This document shows, piece by piece, positions 26,101 through 38,569 of a stretch of 64,000 nucleotides of DNA; position 1 is the stretch's first letter; each line of letters begins with the position of its first letter. The notes under the pieces were generated by a model. The model saw nothing but the letters and a program-made list of their open reading frames with translations. It was not told the DNA's origin and searched no databases. The position numbers and the translations under genes were made by a program. Source of the stretch: Mangifera indica (lineage: Eukaryota; Streptophyta; Magnoliopsida; Sapindales; Anacardiaceae); the NCBI RefSeq assembly GCF_011075055.1, contig NC_058154.1, positions 10,114,475 to 10,178,474 on the forward strand, read 5' to 3'.

Positions 26101-26104
26101 CACT

Positions 26105-29100
26105 TCACTTGCGAGCTTCAACTTTTTTCTGCTCTTTGGCTGACAGAACAAATGATTTCATGTTAGCTTCACATAAAAAAATTTATAGATTCTTAAATTA
26201 ACAGTCTCAAATTTCTGCTCCACATTCTGAAGCTTCCCCTCTAAAGGAGTTACAAAGGATGACCAGAAGGCAGAGGAAGCATCACAAAGTGAAGCAAAAA
26301 GAGGCAAACATTAAGGGTTGATAAATTGCGCAATTGGATATCATACCAGCCTTCTCTTCCTCTCGCTTTTTTGCAGCCTCTGCTCTCTGTTGACGTATAA
26401 GGGCTAAGCGCTCTACAAGAATAATATTAAATAATCAAAACAATCAAAAGATAACTGCAAATACAGGAAATAAAATCCTAGATATCAACAGAAAACTTTA
26501 TGTGGAGTGATGAAGAGGAAAAATATTAGGTGAACTGACTAAAGAGGCAGAAAAGTTAGGAAATGTATACAGTAGACAGTAACCCACAGGGAAACTAATT
26601 GACAAATATACAGAGAAAAAGTGATCTTACAGTGAGAAAGAGCCAAGAGGTAGTGTTCTAAGAATGAAATGGTTTCATTAATAAAGATGCACTGAGTTTG
26701 AGTTGCATTTTCAAAAACGTTTGCTTTTACTCAACTGATAATGCAAAGGAATTCAGCCAATCTAAGAAATTTGCCAATGTACACACCCCTTTAAACTGTT
26801 TTCTACAATGCACCTCTTATGTTTTAATGAACATTCATCTCTCAAAAAGGAAAAACATATTGTGAACTGTTGGAGTTGGTACTCAAGAGCCAAGTATTTT
26901 GGTTGTATGTATTCACATTATATCATGTTTATATATAAATATGATGGCGATTTTCATCTTTGTTTTCAATATTTATTTTTGTTTAAGATGAATGCCCTTA
27001 GTAAAGTAAAATTGTGTCCAAGGGATCAAGTTTGTTTTGATTGTAAGAAAACTATGAGCACATTAAATGATCATTCTAAAATTGTCTATAACCTTAGTAT
27101 TTTCTAACATAAGTCTATCATAATGTTGAATAATCATACTGAAATATAATGACAAATCTCTTATGTCAAGATTATTTGTTAACACCCTAGAGCAACTCAG
27201 GTGCTTGTTGTTTGCAAGATCATCAGACTAACCTGTTATAGTATTCCATATAGATGGTAAACCCAGTATCTATAAAACCTCTAAAGGACGATGGTATATG
27301 AGATCTTTAGATTTGATATCACCAAAGTGTCTTACAGTAGGAGTATGCCCTAAGGGTACAGTCAATTTCTAAAATAATGTAAGCAATTATTTCACATATA
27401 ATTGTGCTTTATTACCATAGTAATCCACTTTATAATACGTATACACATACATTTACATCAATGATCAATGTTTTGGAGCTATTGTATATAGATAATACCA
27501 ACATTTATACAAAATAGCCATATATGAGAGATATGGAATTTTATAGTAGCTTGAAATTATGTTCACAACCATGAAACATGAGTGGGATGCTCTAATTCGA
27601 TAAGATTGTTGCGTTGTCTGTCTTCGTGGGGATGATAAGTGTTGAATCACTAAAATGTGGATTTTACGGCAGAGAAATTTTGGCAAACTTACATTGATGC
27701 AAGAGTTAGTGCCTTCAAGCGTTGAAACCAAGTGGTGGTTAACCAAGCTAGGAAAGGTTGGGCATTTCATACCATATTAACCCATTTTGGCAAAGGAAAT
27801 TGGTCGAAAAGATAGATTTTGCATCACTGAGGTATTCTAGAATTGCAGGCTAAACAGCGGTTCCATTTATGGAACTCCCATTCTGTCGCAATGAATGCTT
27901 GTTCATAGTAGACAAAAGGTTGTTCTACATGCAACAATCCAACACAATGTGGTTGTTCCCCCTTATGTAAAGTTTCACAAGAAACACTAAACACATGTTC
28001 TAAAGAGGGAACAATTGTTCCATTCTTCGAAATTGGTCGGTCTACAAGGAAAAACCTAATTTCATCCAATTTTCAAATAAAATATGGAACCCCCGTTCCA
28101 ATGATAAGAAGGCCTGGTCTTGTATTCAGACACATAGAATGCCTATTCCAATGCTTTGGAATGCATGTTCCTAAGTCTGAATTCATGTTGTCATATAACA
28201 AAGGGACCAAACTGTCAAGTTTGGAACCTAAGTGACTGTTTTGTAAATTCTGCAAATTTAAAGGGTTAAAATGTAATTTGAACAAATGGTTAAATTATTA
28301 ATCAATTAATTAATTTTGATTGATTGTATGTTGTATGTCTATTGGTTGATTAGGCATAGTGCCTGGTACATAAGACTTTGACTTGTGGTTTGTGGTTTTT
28401 TATTTTAGTTGGGAATGAATGCTTGTATTTGTTTATGTAAAATAAAGTTTGTGTGTCATGTCCTCCTCTATTATTCTGGATGTAGATTCTTTTCTCACCT
28501 TACTCCCTCCAATCATAACTTGAAGTTTCTAAAATTATTGATAAAAAATTAGAATATTGTTTTATTATTGTTGCAATAAAACAATATGTCTTATGAAAAG
28601 TTGTAATTTACTTGATAGAGCAAAAGAACATGAAGCATTCTCAAAGTCTCAAAAATATTGAAAAGTAGGACCCCCAGGTTGACCTGCAGTTCCCTCTAAG
28701 ATTAAGAAAACCTTGTATTTAAGTCATGTACCAGGCACATTTACTTTATGTATTTAATTTTAATTAAATCAACGTATGCATGATATGATTAGACTGATAA
28801 CTTAACAAACCACTCAACAATTGATATTGAGTCAATTCTTGCTGCCTTCCATCATTATGACCTTGGTTAATCCCTTGTTCATCGTAACTTTGTTTGTCAA
28901 AGTGAAGAGGGTACACTTTTACCAAGTGGAAAATCAAGTGTCCTGAAGATTGCTTTAAAAATAATGAGTCTGACTTAACTAACTATGATGTTTGTTCCCC
29001 AAAGCAAAAGTGGAGTATGTTAGAAGCAAAACAGAGAAGTAAATTTGTTGATGCACGTAATTATATGCAGTATCTACTCTACCAATTCAAGAGTTGTACA

Positions 29101-32100
29101 TAAGGTGATTGGCCTATCAGTGTAATCAATTTTAATTATAAGCACATCATTAGTTTTGCACGAGTATTAAATTGCTTCAATTAGATTAAAAAAGTGAATA
29201 ATACTTTAGCAAGAGTTCAGGAAATACCTAAAGAAATGTAAGATAGTATCACAATTCACCTTTCCTAATACACCTCAATTTAATGATGTATTTGATCGAA
29301 GGAATAGGATCTTGTTGGATATGATTTGGTCTATAATGAGTTTTATTGATCCACCCACACCATTATAAGGTTATGCCTGCAGACTAAGACTCATACATTG
29401 AACTGTGTGCATTCCGAGTTTATAGATTAGACACCATACGAGTTATGAACCGAGCAGAAACCTTAATGACTTTTTGAGAGTTTGGAGTTGTGATATTTAC
29501 TATGCATCTAATACACTCCATCTTCGCAAAGGTGAACAAGCATCGTGTACTAGTTAAAATCGAACCCATCACTATTAAGGAAAACTCCAATGGGCACTTG
29601 ATTTTTCACATGGTAGACATGCACCCTTCGTGGAAGCAAAAAACGTCAAGATGAATAGAGGCAACCAAGACCATAGTGATGAAAGGCAACAGGTTATAGT
29701 TTGACTTAATATCTTTGTTAAGGGGTTTGTTAAGTTACCAATGTCACCACATCATCATACATTGGTTTCATCTCTCAAAAAGGAAGAACAAATTGTGAAC
29801 AAAATCAAGAATTACATAGGCAACACCATCCAACTGATAGAAGTAAATGCTCTATCAATAGTACCAAAAAACTATAAGAAATGATAATTAGAAAACTCAA
29901 ACTTGCAGTTTTGTAGACAATTTACAATTAGAAGAACGATGATGATGGACAAAGCTTGACCGTGCTTCAACAAGGCACAAAATACTACCCATCCAAACCA
30001 CAATAAAATGAAAACTAACTGGTTTCAACTTGTGTACACTCATGTTTCTGAATAACTAACAACAACAATCAATAATGCACTAATCATTTTCCAGTTTCAA
30101 CAAATACGAAATCATAGAGATTCAACTTTAATCTTAGCAAAGGAGTGTGTTAAGGTAGGCTAACCATTGATAAAAGGCAAAATAACATATCAACAAGAAA
30201 GGAAAAGTCATGCAATATTAAGATATTTTCAAGCACAATCTCATTCTATAATTACCCCTTGCAACTTAAATTTCAATGAACAATTTGAAAAGAAAAGTAA
30301 TGCATTGACAAGATCCAATTACCCAAATCTTTTCTTGCTTGTTCAGTTTTCCCTTGTTCTTGTAACCTCATATATCGCTCATGCGCTTTTTGCTTCTCTA
30401 TCTCTTCTCTGCACACAGATATACTGAGAATGAAAAAAAAAAAAAAAGGAAACCCTCACCTAAAAACCCACTTGCTTCATACAACATATAAATTGGAAAT
30501 AGTAGGATCATCTTCAATACATAAGTTGCTTAAGATCCTTAAGTATTTTGACACAAAATTTATGGGTGTTAGCAACAAGTTTAAACTAGAATATCATCCA
30601 AAACATTCAATTTTTTTAATCCTTAGAAAAAGAATAGTAATAACTGCAATTCAGTAACATCAAATACAATAAAAATCAATTGCATCAAAATTGAGTCAGA
30701 TTATTACCATACACAAAACAGTACAACTTACAGTTGTTCCTATAAAGTAGGAACTAGCCACTTTCATCCTTGATTGATGATCTACTATTGTTCATAAACA
30801 TCATTGACAACTCAAAAAATTCTGTTTACTCGAACTACATCCTACTCTAACAAGGCAAACATTTTTAAATGTAAAACTAGCTCTGATTCTTCATTTAAGC
30901 CACACTCTGTTTTATTTTTTCTCAGACAAAACATCATAATTATAAAATCATGGCTAAGGGATCAAATTGCATAAATTAAAGCATGAATCTTTAGAACTTC
31001 AAACATGCATTTTCTATGAGTAGTATCAATCAAAAGCAAACATGAAAAATCTTTTCGCACTACAACAACAGCCCTGAACAAATTTCTGAACCATGTCATG
31101 CTGATAAAAGCCTAACAATAGGGACCAGATGTATTTTCAAAAGCTCTAATGGCCTAGCAAGCTTTCCCACTGTCAATTAGTGTGTCACAATCAACGTAGT
31201 TTATGTTTATGGATGTAGTTAAAAAACTGGTCATATTGATTTGACCTAGTGTGAACAAGTACAAACCTTTCACGCCTCGAGAGTTCAGTTGTTCTCCCCA
31301 TCTGGACACATAATTTTGGTTACTCAAAGCAAATCAATGTCTAAGAAAATAAGATTGAACACTATAGGATAAGATTAAACATCGAAACTTACATCAGCAT
31401 CTTTAGCCTTCACATTCTTTGATCTTTCCAAATTGGGATTCTCAATCTCAATAATTCCCTGAGTGCCTTTCTTCTTCTGCCAACATTAAGAATAGAATTC
31501 AACCATGAGGATTAGGGAATACAATTTTCAAATGAAAGATACCAACCAGAATCAATTTATTCACCAAAAGAAAAATGTCCTTGCAAATTAAAATGCTAAC
31601 CTCTTGCTCATCTTCCACCTCCTCTTCAGACTCTTCCTCCTCCTCTACTTCAGCCTCTTCCTGATATAACAGAAGAAAAATGTCCTTCCTCACGTATTCA
31701 AATATGAGAAACATATGCATATGCATACAATCAAATTTTCCTTTCCCTTTCCTTTTTTTCTTTCTATCATTTAGATTTTTTGGGTGTATGGGGTAAGGCA
31801 TAACAATAATAAAATTAACAGACTAGAGGTTGAAGAATAAAACCACCAAAATGCCCAAATAATAGATTGTCCCAAAATATATGGCCCAAAATTGGTTTTT
31901 TATAATTCAAAAAAGTATATTTAAGAAAAAATTTAATCACCTTCATCAGCTCCTATTCCAGTCTTTTATTACAAGAGACCAAAGGAAATATGATATCATA
32001 TCAGTATTTGATTTCAAACTAACAAATAAACATAATCACCCAAATACTTTTCCAAATCCATGTCATAGCAACTAACTCTAACAAAATTACTTTTTCCCTT

Positions 32101-33352
32101 TCACGGCAATTTATTTATAATTACAATACCGAGTCTAATCATATTCACTTATAAAACACAAGTCGCCAGAGGGCCACAACTTCAACCAATAACCTGAATC
32201 TTTCAAATTCAAAGTCCATTTCAGAGTCTGAAATTTCCAACAGATGGATAAGTTCCTTATAAAATTAGCATCATGTATACTGCCCACATTAAAGGTTGGC
32301 CATCTAGAGGATTAGATTATCAGCAACTACAAAATCTGAATGAAAGAAAATTTTCAACTAATTTACTTGGGACCATCATCAATCATGATATTGCTTCATG
32401 CATGAAAACCTCATCAAACATGTTCAAACTATTAACACCAGCCAGAAATGATCAGTACAAACCAATATAGCAGCCAAATTAAAAAACCTCTAAGCAAACT
32501 AGAAATACAAATGTCAACAGAAACAATAAGCACATTCAATTGACTTACCAAAAAAAGCACATTCAAACAAAATTGAAGATTATAATACAGGAGGCAAGAA
32601 GGATAAAAGAACAAAGAAAAAACACAAACCTGTTTAAAAGTACGAGGACGAGCAGAAGTACCAGCAACTGCAACCATTCAATTCAATACACAAGCAAAGA
32701 AAGTAAGCTTTTTTCTGGGGAAATAATGAAGCATATTCATGATAAGTAATGTTATTTATATACACTTTTGAATACACAATTAAGTATATAGATAATGCAC
32801 TGTTATGTGACCGTACGTCCTTTCATCCTTAAATCAAAATCATCAAATCGCATGAAAAAACAGCATTTGTACTGTATATTCCAAAGTTTGTACATAATTT
32901 CATTATATTCATGATTCATATAGCAAAAAATAATATCTAACATGAGCTTCCTTTCGAAAAGCAAGATTGAACAAGCATTTCCCGGTTACCCAAAAAAAAC
33001 AATTGAACAAGCACCAAAACAAACTAAATTCCTTAAAAAAAAAAAAAAACTAATAACTACTTCCCATAAATCTTTTAGCTAAATTTAACGATAAAAAAAT
33101 TCTTAATATTTCCATCAGAATAATATTTAAACAAATGAAAAAGTTTCCAACGACACAAGTAGATCTATTAAGAACAGATTCTAACAACCGAATCCAGAGA
33201 AAACGAAACGGCCCAGAACTTGAATTCTCCTCTAGATTTAATATTACACCAAAAACAAACATATAGAAAGAGAAAGTGGCAGTACGTAGCTCTTCGGGAG
33301 TTGAGAAGTGGCGGTGGCCGGTGGGCTTTCCCTTGAACTTTCCTCTTCCCAT
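26105..33352 (-). CDS. 28 kDa heat- and acid-stable phosphoprotein (PP28/PDAP1-like)
   Basis: Small, highly charged protein of the casein kinase substrate PP28 family, the plant counterpart of animal PDAP1; its molecular role in plants is poorly defined. Eight coding exons on the minus strand: 33352-33286, 32667-32630, 31660-31601, 31476-31393, 31301-31267, 30408-30323, 26412-26347, 26139-26105. They total 471 nt (156 residues) with every junction in phase. The start MGRGKFKGKPTG is diagnostic. Residues 36-55 are an acidic Glu run, followed by 'ENPNLERSKNVKAKDAD', 'ELSRREREEIEKQKAHERYM' and 'EQARKDLERLALIRQQRAEA', with a basic end KKVEARK. Most of the C-terminal half should be helical. Intron 6 is 3.9 kb and holds repeat-like sequence, which makes the locus 7.2 kb for a 156-residue protein. 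Confidence 0.93.
26640..30150. repeat. Repeat-derived sequence inside PP28 intron 6
   Basis: Intron 6 spans 30322-26413. At 26867 the sequence TGTTGGAGTTGGTACTCAAG resembles the start of a long terminal repeat of a plant Ty1/copia-type element (weak recall). Around 28080-28170 the words GGAAC..GTTCC repeat. An 18-bp imperfect inverted pair, GTGCCTGGTACATAAGACT and its near reverse complement, lies at about 28357 and 28720. No integrase or reverse transcriptase frame is readable, and I found no second LTR or primer-binding site. Best read as old, decayed transposon DNA of uncertain type. Confidence 0.3.
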
Positions 33353-33599
33353 TTTCTGATGGAAAACGACGACGGTGAAGATGAGAAGAAAAGAGAAGAT
33401 TGGCGTGGCTTGGACTCAAGGGTGGTCCGCGTCTCCTTACTTCTTTGTTCTTTAATCTCTCTATGTGTGTTACTGTGTTTCGCTGTATTCGGGGGCGGGC
33501 TTATCCAGTTGACAGAAGTATCACTGCGTTACGCTCACGCGATTATTAAGCGAGTTATTCCGCCATAATTAGAATAACATATTTTTTCGTGAACTAAAC

Positions 33600-33970
33600 G
33601 ATATTAATCATATGTTCCCGATGTGGAATTATGCATAATATAAAAAAATAATATATATTATAAATTCTATTATATTAATAAAATATAATAAATATATAAT
33701 ATAATATAATATAATATATATTTTATTATAAAATATATATTATTGATATTATATTTTTTTTGTAGAAAAATAATATATAATAAAAAATATTTAAAAATTT
33801 TCAAAATTTTAAAAATATGTATAATATTTTTAAAAATAATGGAAAATGAATTTAATTTTTATAATTTTATTAATAATTTTATTTTATTTTATTTTTAAAA
33901 AAATTATTATATAATATATTATATAAAAAATTAAATTTTTTATATAAAATTCAATTATAATATATACAAT
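33600..33970. repeat. AT-only low-complexity tract
   Basis: Nearly pure A+T with TATAATATA and TTATATAAAA units, upstream of the PP28 gene. No coding signal was seen. It separates that gene from the MITE at 34405. Confidence 0.6.
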
Positions 33971-34404
33971 AATTTGACTATAGTTAATCACCTTCTATTA
34001 ATACTCTTTTTACTGTTATCTCTGTCTTTTCAAACTTTGCCGTTTCAAACATTTTTCATCCATATTTTTATTTAAAAATAAGTAAATAATATTTTTTTAT
34101 GTAAATGGTTATTTTGTTTAAATAATTGAAACTAAAACTTTAAAATTTTATTATGGTTAATGATCAATCATATCTTATCATTTTGAAAATTTTTGTTATT
34201 TTCTAACTAATTTTATTATAAAAATTATTTATCCACTTTAAATCTACGTTGTAATAAAAAATTAATTCAATATTATATTATAATTTATAAAAATATCCAA
34301 CCAAAACATAGTTGTAAGTATTTATGAGAACGGGATGTGTGGTAATCGAGGTAGGCATGATAGACATGGGATGTTTGGGTTCATCTGAAATTATATAAAA
34401 ATAA

Positions 34405-35355
34405 GGCCAAACGACTATTTCCCACCCAAGGTTTGATGATTTCTCAAAAGTCCCCCCTTTAACTATGGAAACACCAAACACCCACCTATGGCCGGTTAGA
34501 TTTAACCAAACCCTAACGGTGATAATTTAATCTCATTTTTCCCCCTAAAAGTTTAAAAACTAACATTTTTTCCCTAAGCTAAGTTTGAAAATATCTCATT
34601 TTCCCCCCTTAGGGTTTGAAAATATCGCATTTCCCCCCTAGGGTTTATCTCTCCGACGCCATCACTGGTCGTCTTCCCCTCCCGATGGTTTCTTTTCCAT
34701 CGACGGCCTCCCTAAACTCTTGCACTACTCATCCGACGTCGAGATAAGTCGTCTGGGAAGAGAAATCGTCTTCCCAAACGACGAAGATGAGATCTCGTCT
34801 TCGTCGTCTGGGAAGACGATCGTCTTCCCAGACGACTTATCTGACGACGACGATCGCAGTTGGAAGATGAAGACGAAGATTAAGCCCGATCGCAGTTGGA
34901 AGATGAAGACGACGACGACGACAACGACTGGGAAGACGAAGAACTTCGTCTTCCCCGACGAAGTTCTTCGTCTTCCACGGCTTCTTCGACTCCGATGGGG
35001 GGTCTAAATGGAAGGAAAGAGATCGTCGGAAGGAGAGGATACTTCGGGAGGGAGAGACTGTCGGCAATGGAGCCGGAAATGTTGTTGGAGATTTCAAAAA
35101 GAAACCCTAGGGTGAAACTGTCATTTTTTAAAACTTAGGCTAGGGGAAAGTTTTAGTTTTTAAATTTTAAGGGGGCAAAATAGATTCTATTTAAGTTTAT
35201 TTTTAATATTATAGCAAAAATGACGATTTTACCCCTATCAATGTTAGGGTTTGGTTAAATCTAACCGGTCATGGGTGGGTGTTTGGTGTTTTCATAGTTA
35301 AAGGGGGGACTTTTGAGAAAACATCAAACCTTGGGTGGGAAATAGTCGTTTGGCC
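34405..35355. mobile_element. 951-bp Mutator-like MITE with perfect 9-bp target-site duplication
   Basis: The left arm starts GGCCAAACGACTATTTCCCA and the right arm ends with its exact reverse complement. The two arms match over about 115 bases with only a few differences. Identical 9-bp copies of TAAAAATAA flank it at 34396-34404 and 35356-35364. Long terminal inverted repeats plus a 9-bp duplication are the signature of Mutator-like elements (family knowledge). The interior (about 34640-35110) is GC-rich and built of GTCTGGGAAGACG-type words, including a 34-bp perfect palindrome at 34803-34836. Overlapping frames of 80-95 residues there are by-products of these repeats. There is no transposase. 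It is the best-preserved copy of a family found many times in this window. Confidence 0.88.
34803..34836. repeat. 34-bp perfect palindrome
   Basis: Bases 34803-34819 are the exact reverse complement of 34820-34836, centred on GACGATCGTC, with no spacer. Imperfect versions of the same half-site lie at about 34748-34780 and 34928-34980. It sits at the centre of the MITE interior. Confidence 0.9.
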
Positions 35356-35364
35356 TAAAAATAA

Positions 35365-36960
35365 ATAGAAAGATATTTGATTCTGGCTGTTATAACCTTT
35401 TGTTCAACATTGATCTAGGGTTTATTTTCTCAAATGTTGGCATCATATCGAATCGTATATCATATTATATATCAAAAATTTAATTTTTTGTATTATATAT
35501 CGAGTATTGAATTATATCATATAATACAATTTTTTAAAAAATAAAATAATAAAAAAATCTAATTGATATATTATCATTTTAAAACTTTGATCACATGTTA
35601 AAAAACATGTGTTTTTAGCATATGAGTTATATAGTTTTTAACTCTTCATTCTTAATAGCTAGCTTTTGAGGTGTGATTCTTTTAAGATTCATATCATTTG
35701 ATATTAGAGCTATCATCATGTCTCTTAGTTGTAATCATACAATATGGGTGATGATATTGGCATTATAGGGTTCATCTGAGATTCGCATAGAGTTAACACA
35801 TAGTTAGTTCATATGAATGTCAAGACTACAAAGTGTGATGATACATTAGGATCTCAAATTTAAGATATGTGACTTAAATCTCATATTAAAAAGTTTGAAT
35901 TTTTAGTATGAAGTTTATATGATCTCAGGTTTTCCAATCTCAAGAGATAACTTTTAAGGTGTGATTCTCCTCATATTCGTATTAGTGATCTTCTCTAATT
36001 GCTATTATTATTTGCTTTCCGTATAATTTATTTACCACTTGTTCTTGATAAGTAGAGTCTGTAGGGTAACATAAGATTATCAGAAGCTCCAAATTATGGA
36101 CCAAGCTTCAGCTTTCCATGAATGCAGAATCCTGAATATATGTTTCAAAAAGTATAGAATAAAGATGGCCAAGGTATCATGAATAGTATGACATAGGTAA
36201 GCAATAAAAGTATATACATATTTATATTTTTATATTTTTATATATATAATAGATATATAAATAACATATTATTATATGATTAAATAATTTTAAATTAAAC
36301 AACAAACTAATTACAAAAAAATAGGTAAAGTTTTGAGCTTTTGTTTAAAAATCAATTGAATATGTAATTATATCCATACATATACAACAACTAAAATAAT
36401 TATGATATTCAATATTTGATAACGTTCGCTAGTGAAAGATTATGTAACATTTTCTCAAATGTTAGTATCATATTCATGATAGTCAAATTGCATATCATAT
36501 TATATATCAAAAATTTAATTTTTATATTATATATCAAATATTGAATTATATCGTATAATACAGTTTTTAAAAAAATAAAAAAAATTAATTAACACGTTAT
36601 CATTTTAAAAAATATCACAAATACTTTAAAAAATTTAAATTTCTCATATATACCCCCTATTACATTATTATTTTCTTTTAAAAGTGTATTGCTCCATATT
36701 TGTTATAAACATTGTATCGTAGAATATATATCGTGTTATATGATATGTTCACTATATCATATTAATTTCATACATCTTATGATAAATATCATTTTTTACT
36801 TATATCGTCTTATATCATAGAATACATATCATATATCGTAGGATATTGATAACTATGAGTATATTGATATTGGACATAAAATTATATTTCTGCCTATACA
36901 CAAACACATAATATACAAAATAGGGACTAAAACCATAAATTTGTGGAATATAAAACTAAC
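35365..36960. other. AT-rich intergenic repeats
   Basis: Two related AT-rich segments (about 35440-35600 and 36450-36640) share the words 'ATTATATATCAAAAATTTAA' and 'GAATTATATCGTATAATACA'. The same family occurs near 57310-57530. No gene was seen. Confidence 0.5.
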
Positions 36961-36969
36961 CTCCTTTTG

Positions 36970-37101
36970 CTAATGTTGATTTGTTGCGGAACCGTTCTTG
37001 AATGAAAAAGCTTTCAGGGATCCTGATTTCACAGTAAAATGGTGTAGGTATGGATCGAAAATCTGTTCAGTCGGACCCCTCTCGTGAAACCTAGAAAACA
37101 T
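36970..37101 (-). CDS. Unassigned 43-residue open reading frame
   Basis: The frame from ATG 37101 to TAG 36970 encodes 43 residues, starting MFSRFHERGPTEQIFDPYLH and ending NGSATNQH. Composition is protein-like and more GC-rich than the flanks. It may be the last exon of a gene whose earlier exons lie at 37320-37720 on the same strand, where ATG 37627 is followed at once by a strong donor (CATG|GTAAAC) and an acceptor at CATCTTAG leads into a Lys-rich frame. I do not recognise the protein and cannot show it is real. Confidence 0.22.
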   Translation of the reverse strand: MFSRFHERGPTEQIFDPYLHHFTVKSGSLKAFSFKNGSATNQH

Positions 37102-37970
37102 CCCACCATTAAGGATGATAACTGAAGAAGTGGAGGGTAAAGATGGGAGTTACAGACATTTTCAGCTTCAGAAGGGCTGCCCCATTTACTGCCTAAAGCA
37201 GTTAGTTACTTGAAGAAGAGACCGAACACACAGTGATTGTAATTACTGATAAAATTTTGTCGTCAAGATGATAAAGGCAAGAGAACTAGACCTCTCTTTG
37301 TGAATTTGAAGGTTTTATTTTCAGGTAGGAGATGCTCTTGCTGCGATGATTTGTTTTTTTTTCTTGTGGCGAGGAATCTCACTTAATCCAAACTGATCTT
37401 CTAAGATGAAATCAATCACACCGGTCAATAAAATTCTTAGTCCAATAAAATCCTCTTGTACTCCTCGGGAGCTTGTATTGCAATGATGCTTTATTTGAAA
37501 GCCAGAAAACACCGGAAGAAGATCGCATAGGATTAAATAAGGCTAAAACAGAAGCAGATGAAACGCAGGCCCAAAAGGAAACAAAAGAAGAAAGAAGCTC
37601 CAACTGTTTACCATGCTGCAACGGCATCCTAGTTTCCTAACTTTGCCAAAGTTTTTTATTAAACTTCTGGAAGCTACTTTTCCGGCCAGCTAAATCAGCT
37701 CCGTCGATGTAGTGAATCGCAGAAAAGTTGCCATCAACCAATAGACGAAAGAAGAGATCGTATGGAGACACTGTTACAGCGAAGCAGAAAATTCGTAAGA
37801 TAATTCTCCTCCGTTCTTTTGATGCATTTGTATCTGATGCTGATGGTATTGGAATTATAATAATTATTATAAAATTGAAATTGTTAATTAATAAAAATAT
37901 CTTACCAATAATAATTATTTTTGTTAAAAATATCTTAAATATGTATTATAAAATATATTAAATTAATATA

Positions 37971-37977
<7 letters not shown>

Positions 37978-38005
<28 letters not shown>
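37978..38005. repeat. (TA)n microsatellite
   Basis: About 14 uninterrupted TA dinucleotides within a longer AT-rich tract (37940-38220). Likely length-polymorphic. Confidence 0.8.
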
Positions 38006-38007
<2 letters not shown>

Positions 38008-38569
38008 TATTGTATGTGTTTTATGATATAATATATATTATTAATATGAATTGATATATATTTTAAAAAAATAAATATAAAAAATTTTAAAATTTCATAA
38101 GTATTTTTGATATTTTTTAATATAATAATATATTAATTATATTTTTTTATTTTTTAAAAATTATATTAAATAATATGATATTAATATATAATAACAAAAA
38201 TTAAAATTTTAATATATAATATAATACGTGATTTTCACTAAATAAAATAATTAAAGAGGTATATGTAATATTACAACATAACAAAAGATAAATCGGGAAA
38301 ACAATAAATCCTGGAAGGCATATAAATGTGGTGAGGGCGTGCTTTTTTTGTATCACCTGAGAAAAAGAGAGACGGTTGAGTTGAGTCTGAGTCTGAGCCT
38401 GAGCCTGTCTGATTCGCCTTTTCAAAGACAAATATGAAAACCCCACAAACACAAACCCACCCACTTGGCTTTCTTTAACATATTAAACCCACTTCACTAA
38501 TAACTCAAACTTGTTTACGTTTCTATTTACTTTGACATTCTTCTTTTCCTTCATTTTTCATCTTCACAC

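Noticed and set aside
26867..28285. Complete Ty1/copia element in PP28 intron 6
   Set aside because: Only an LTR-like start was recognised; no second LTR, primer-binding site or polymerase frame could be read.
34720..35138. Overlapping Asp/Ser-rich and Arg-rich frames of 80-95 residues
   Set aside because: They come from reiterated GACGAAG-type words inside the MITE and have no family resemblance.
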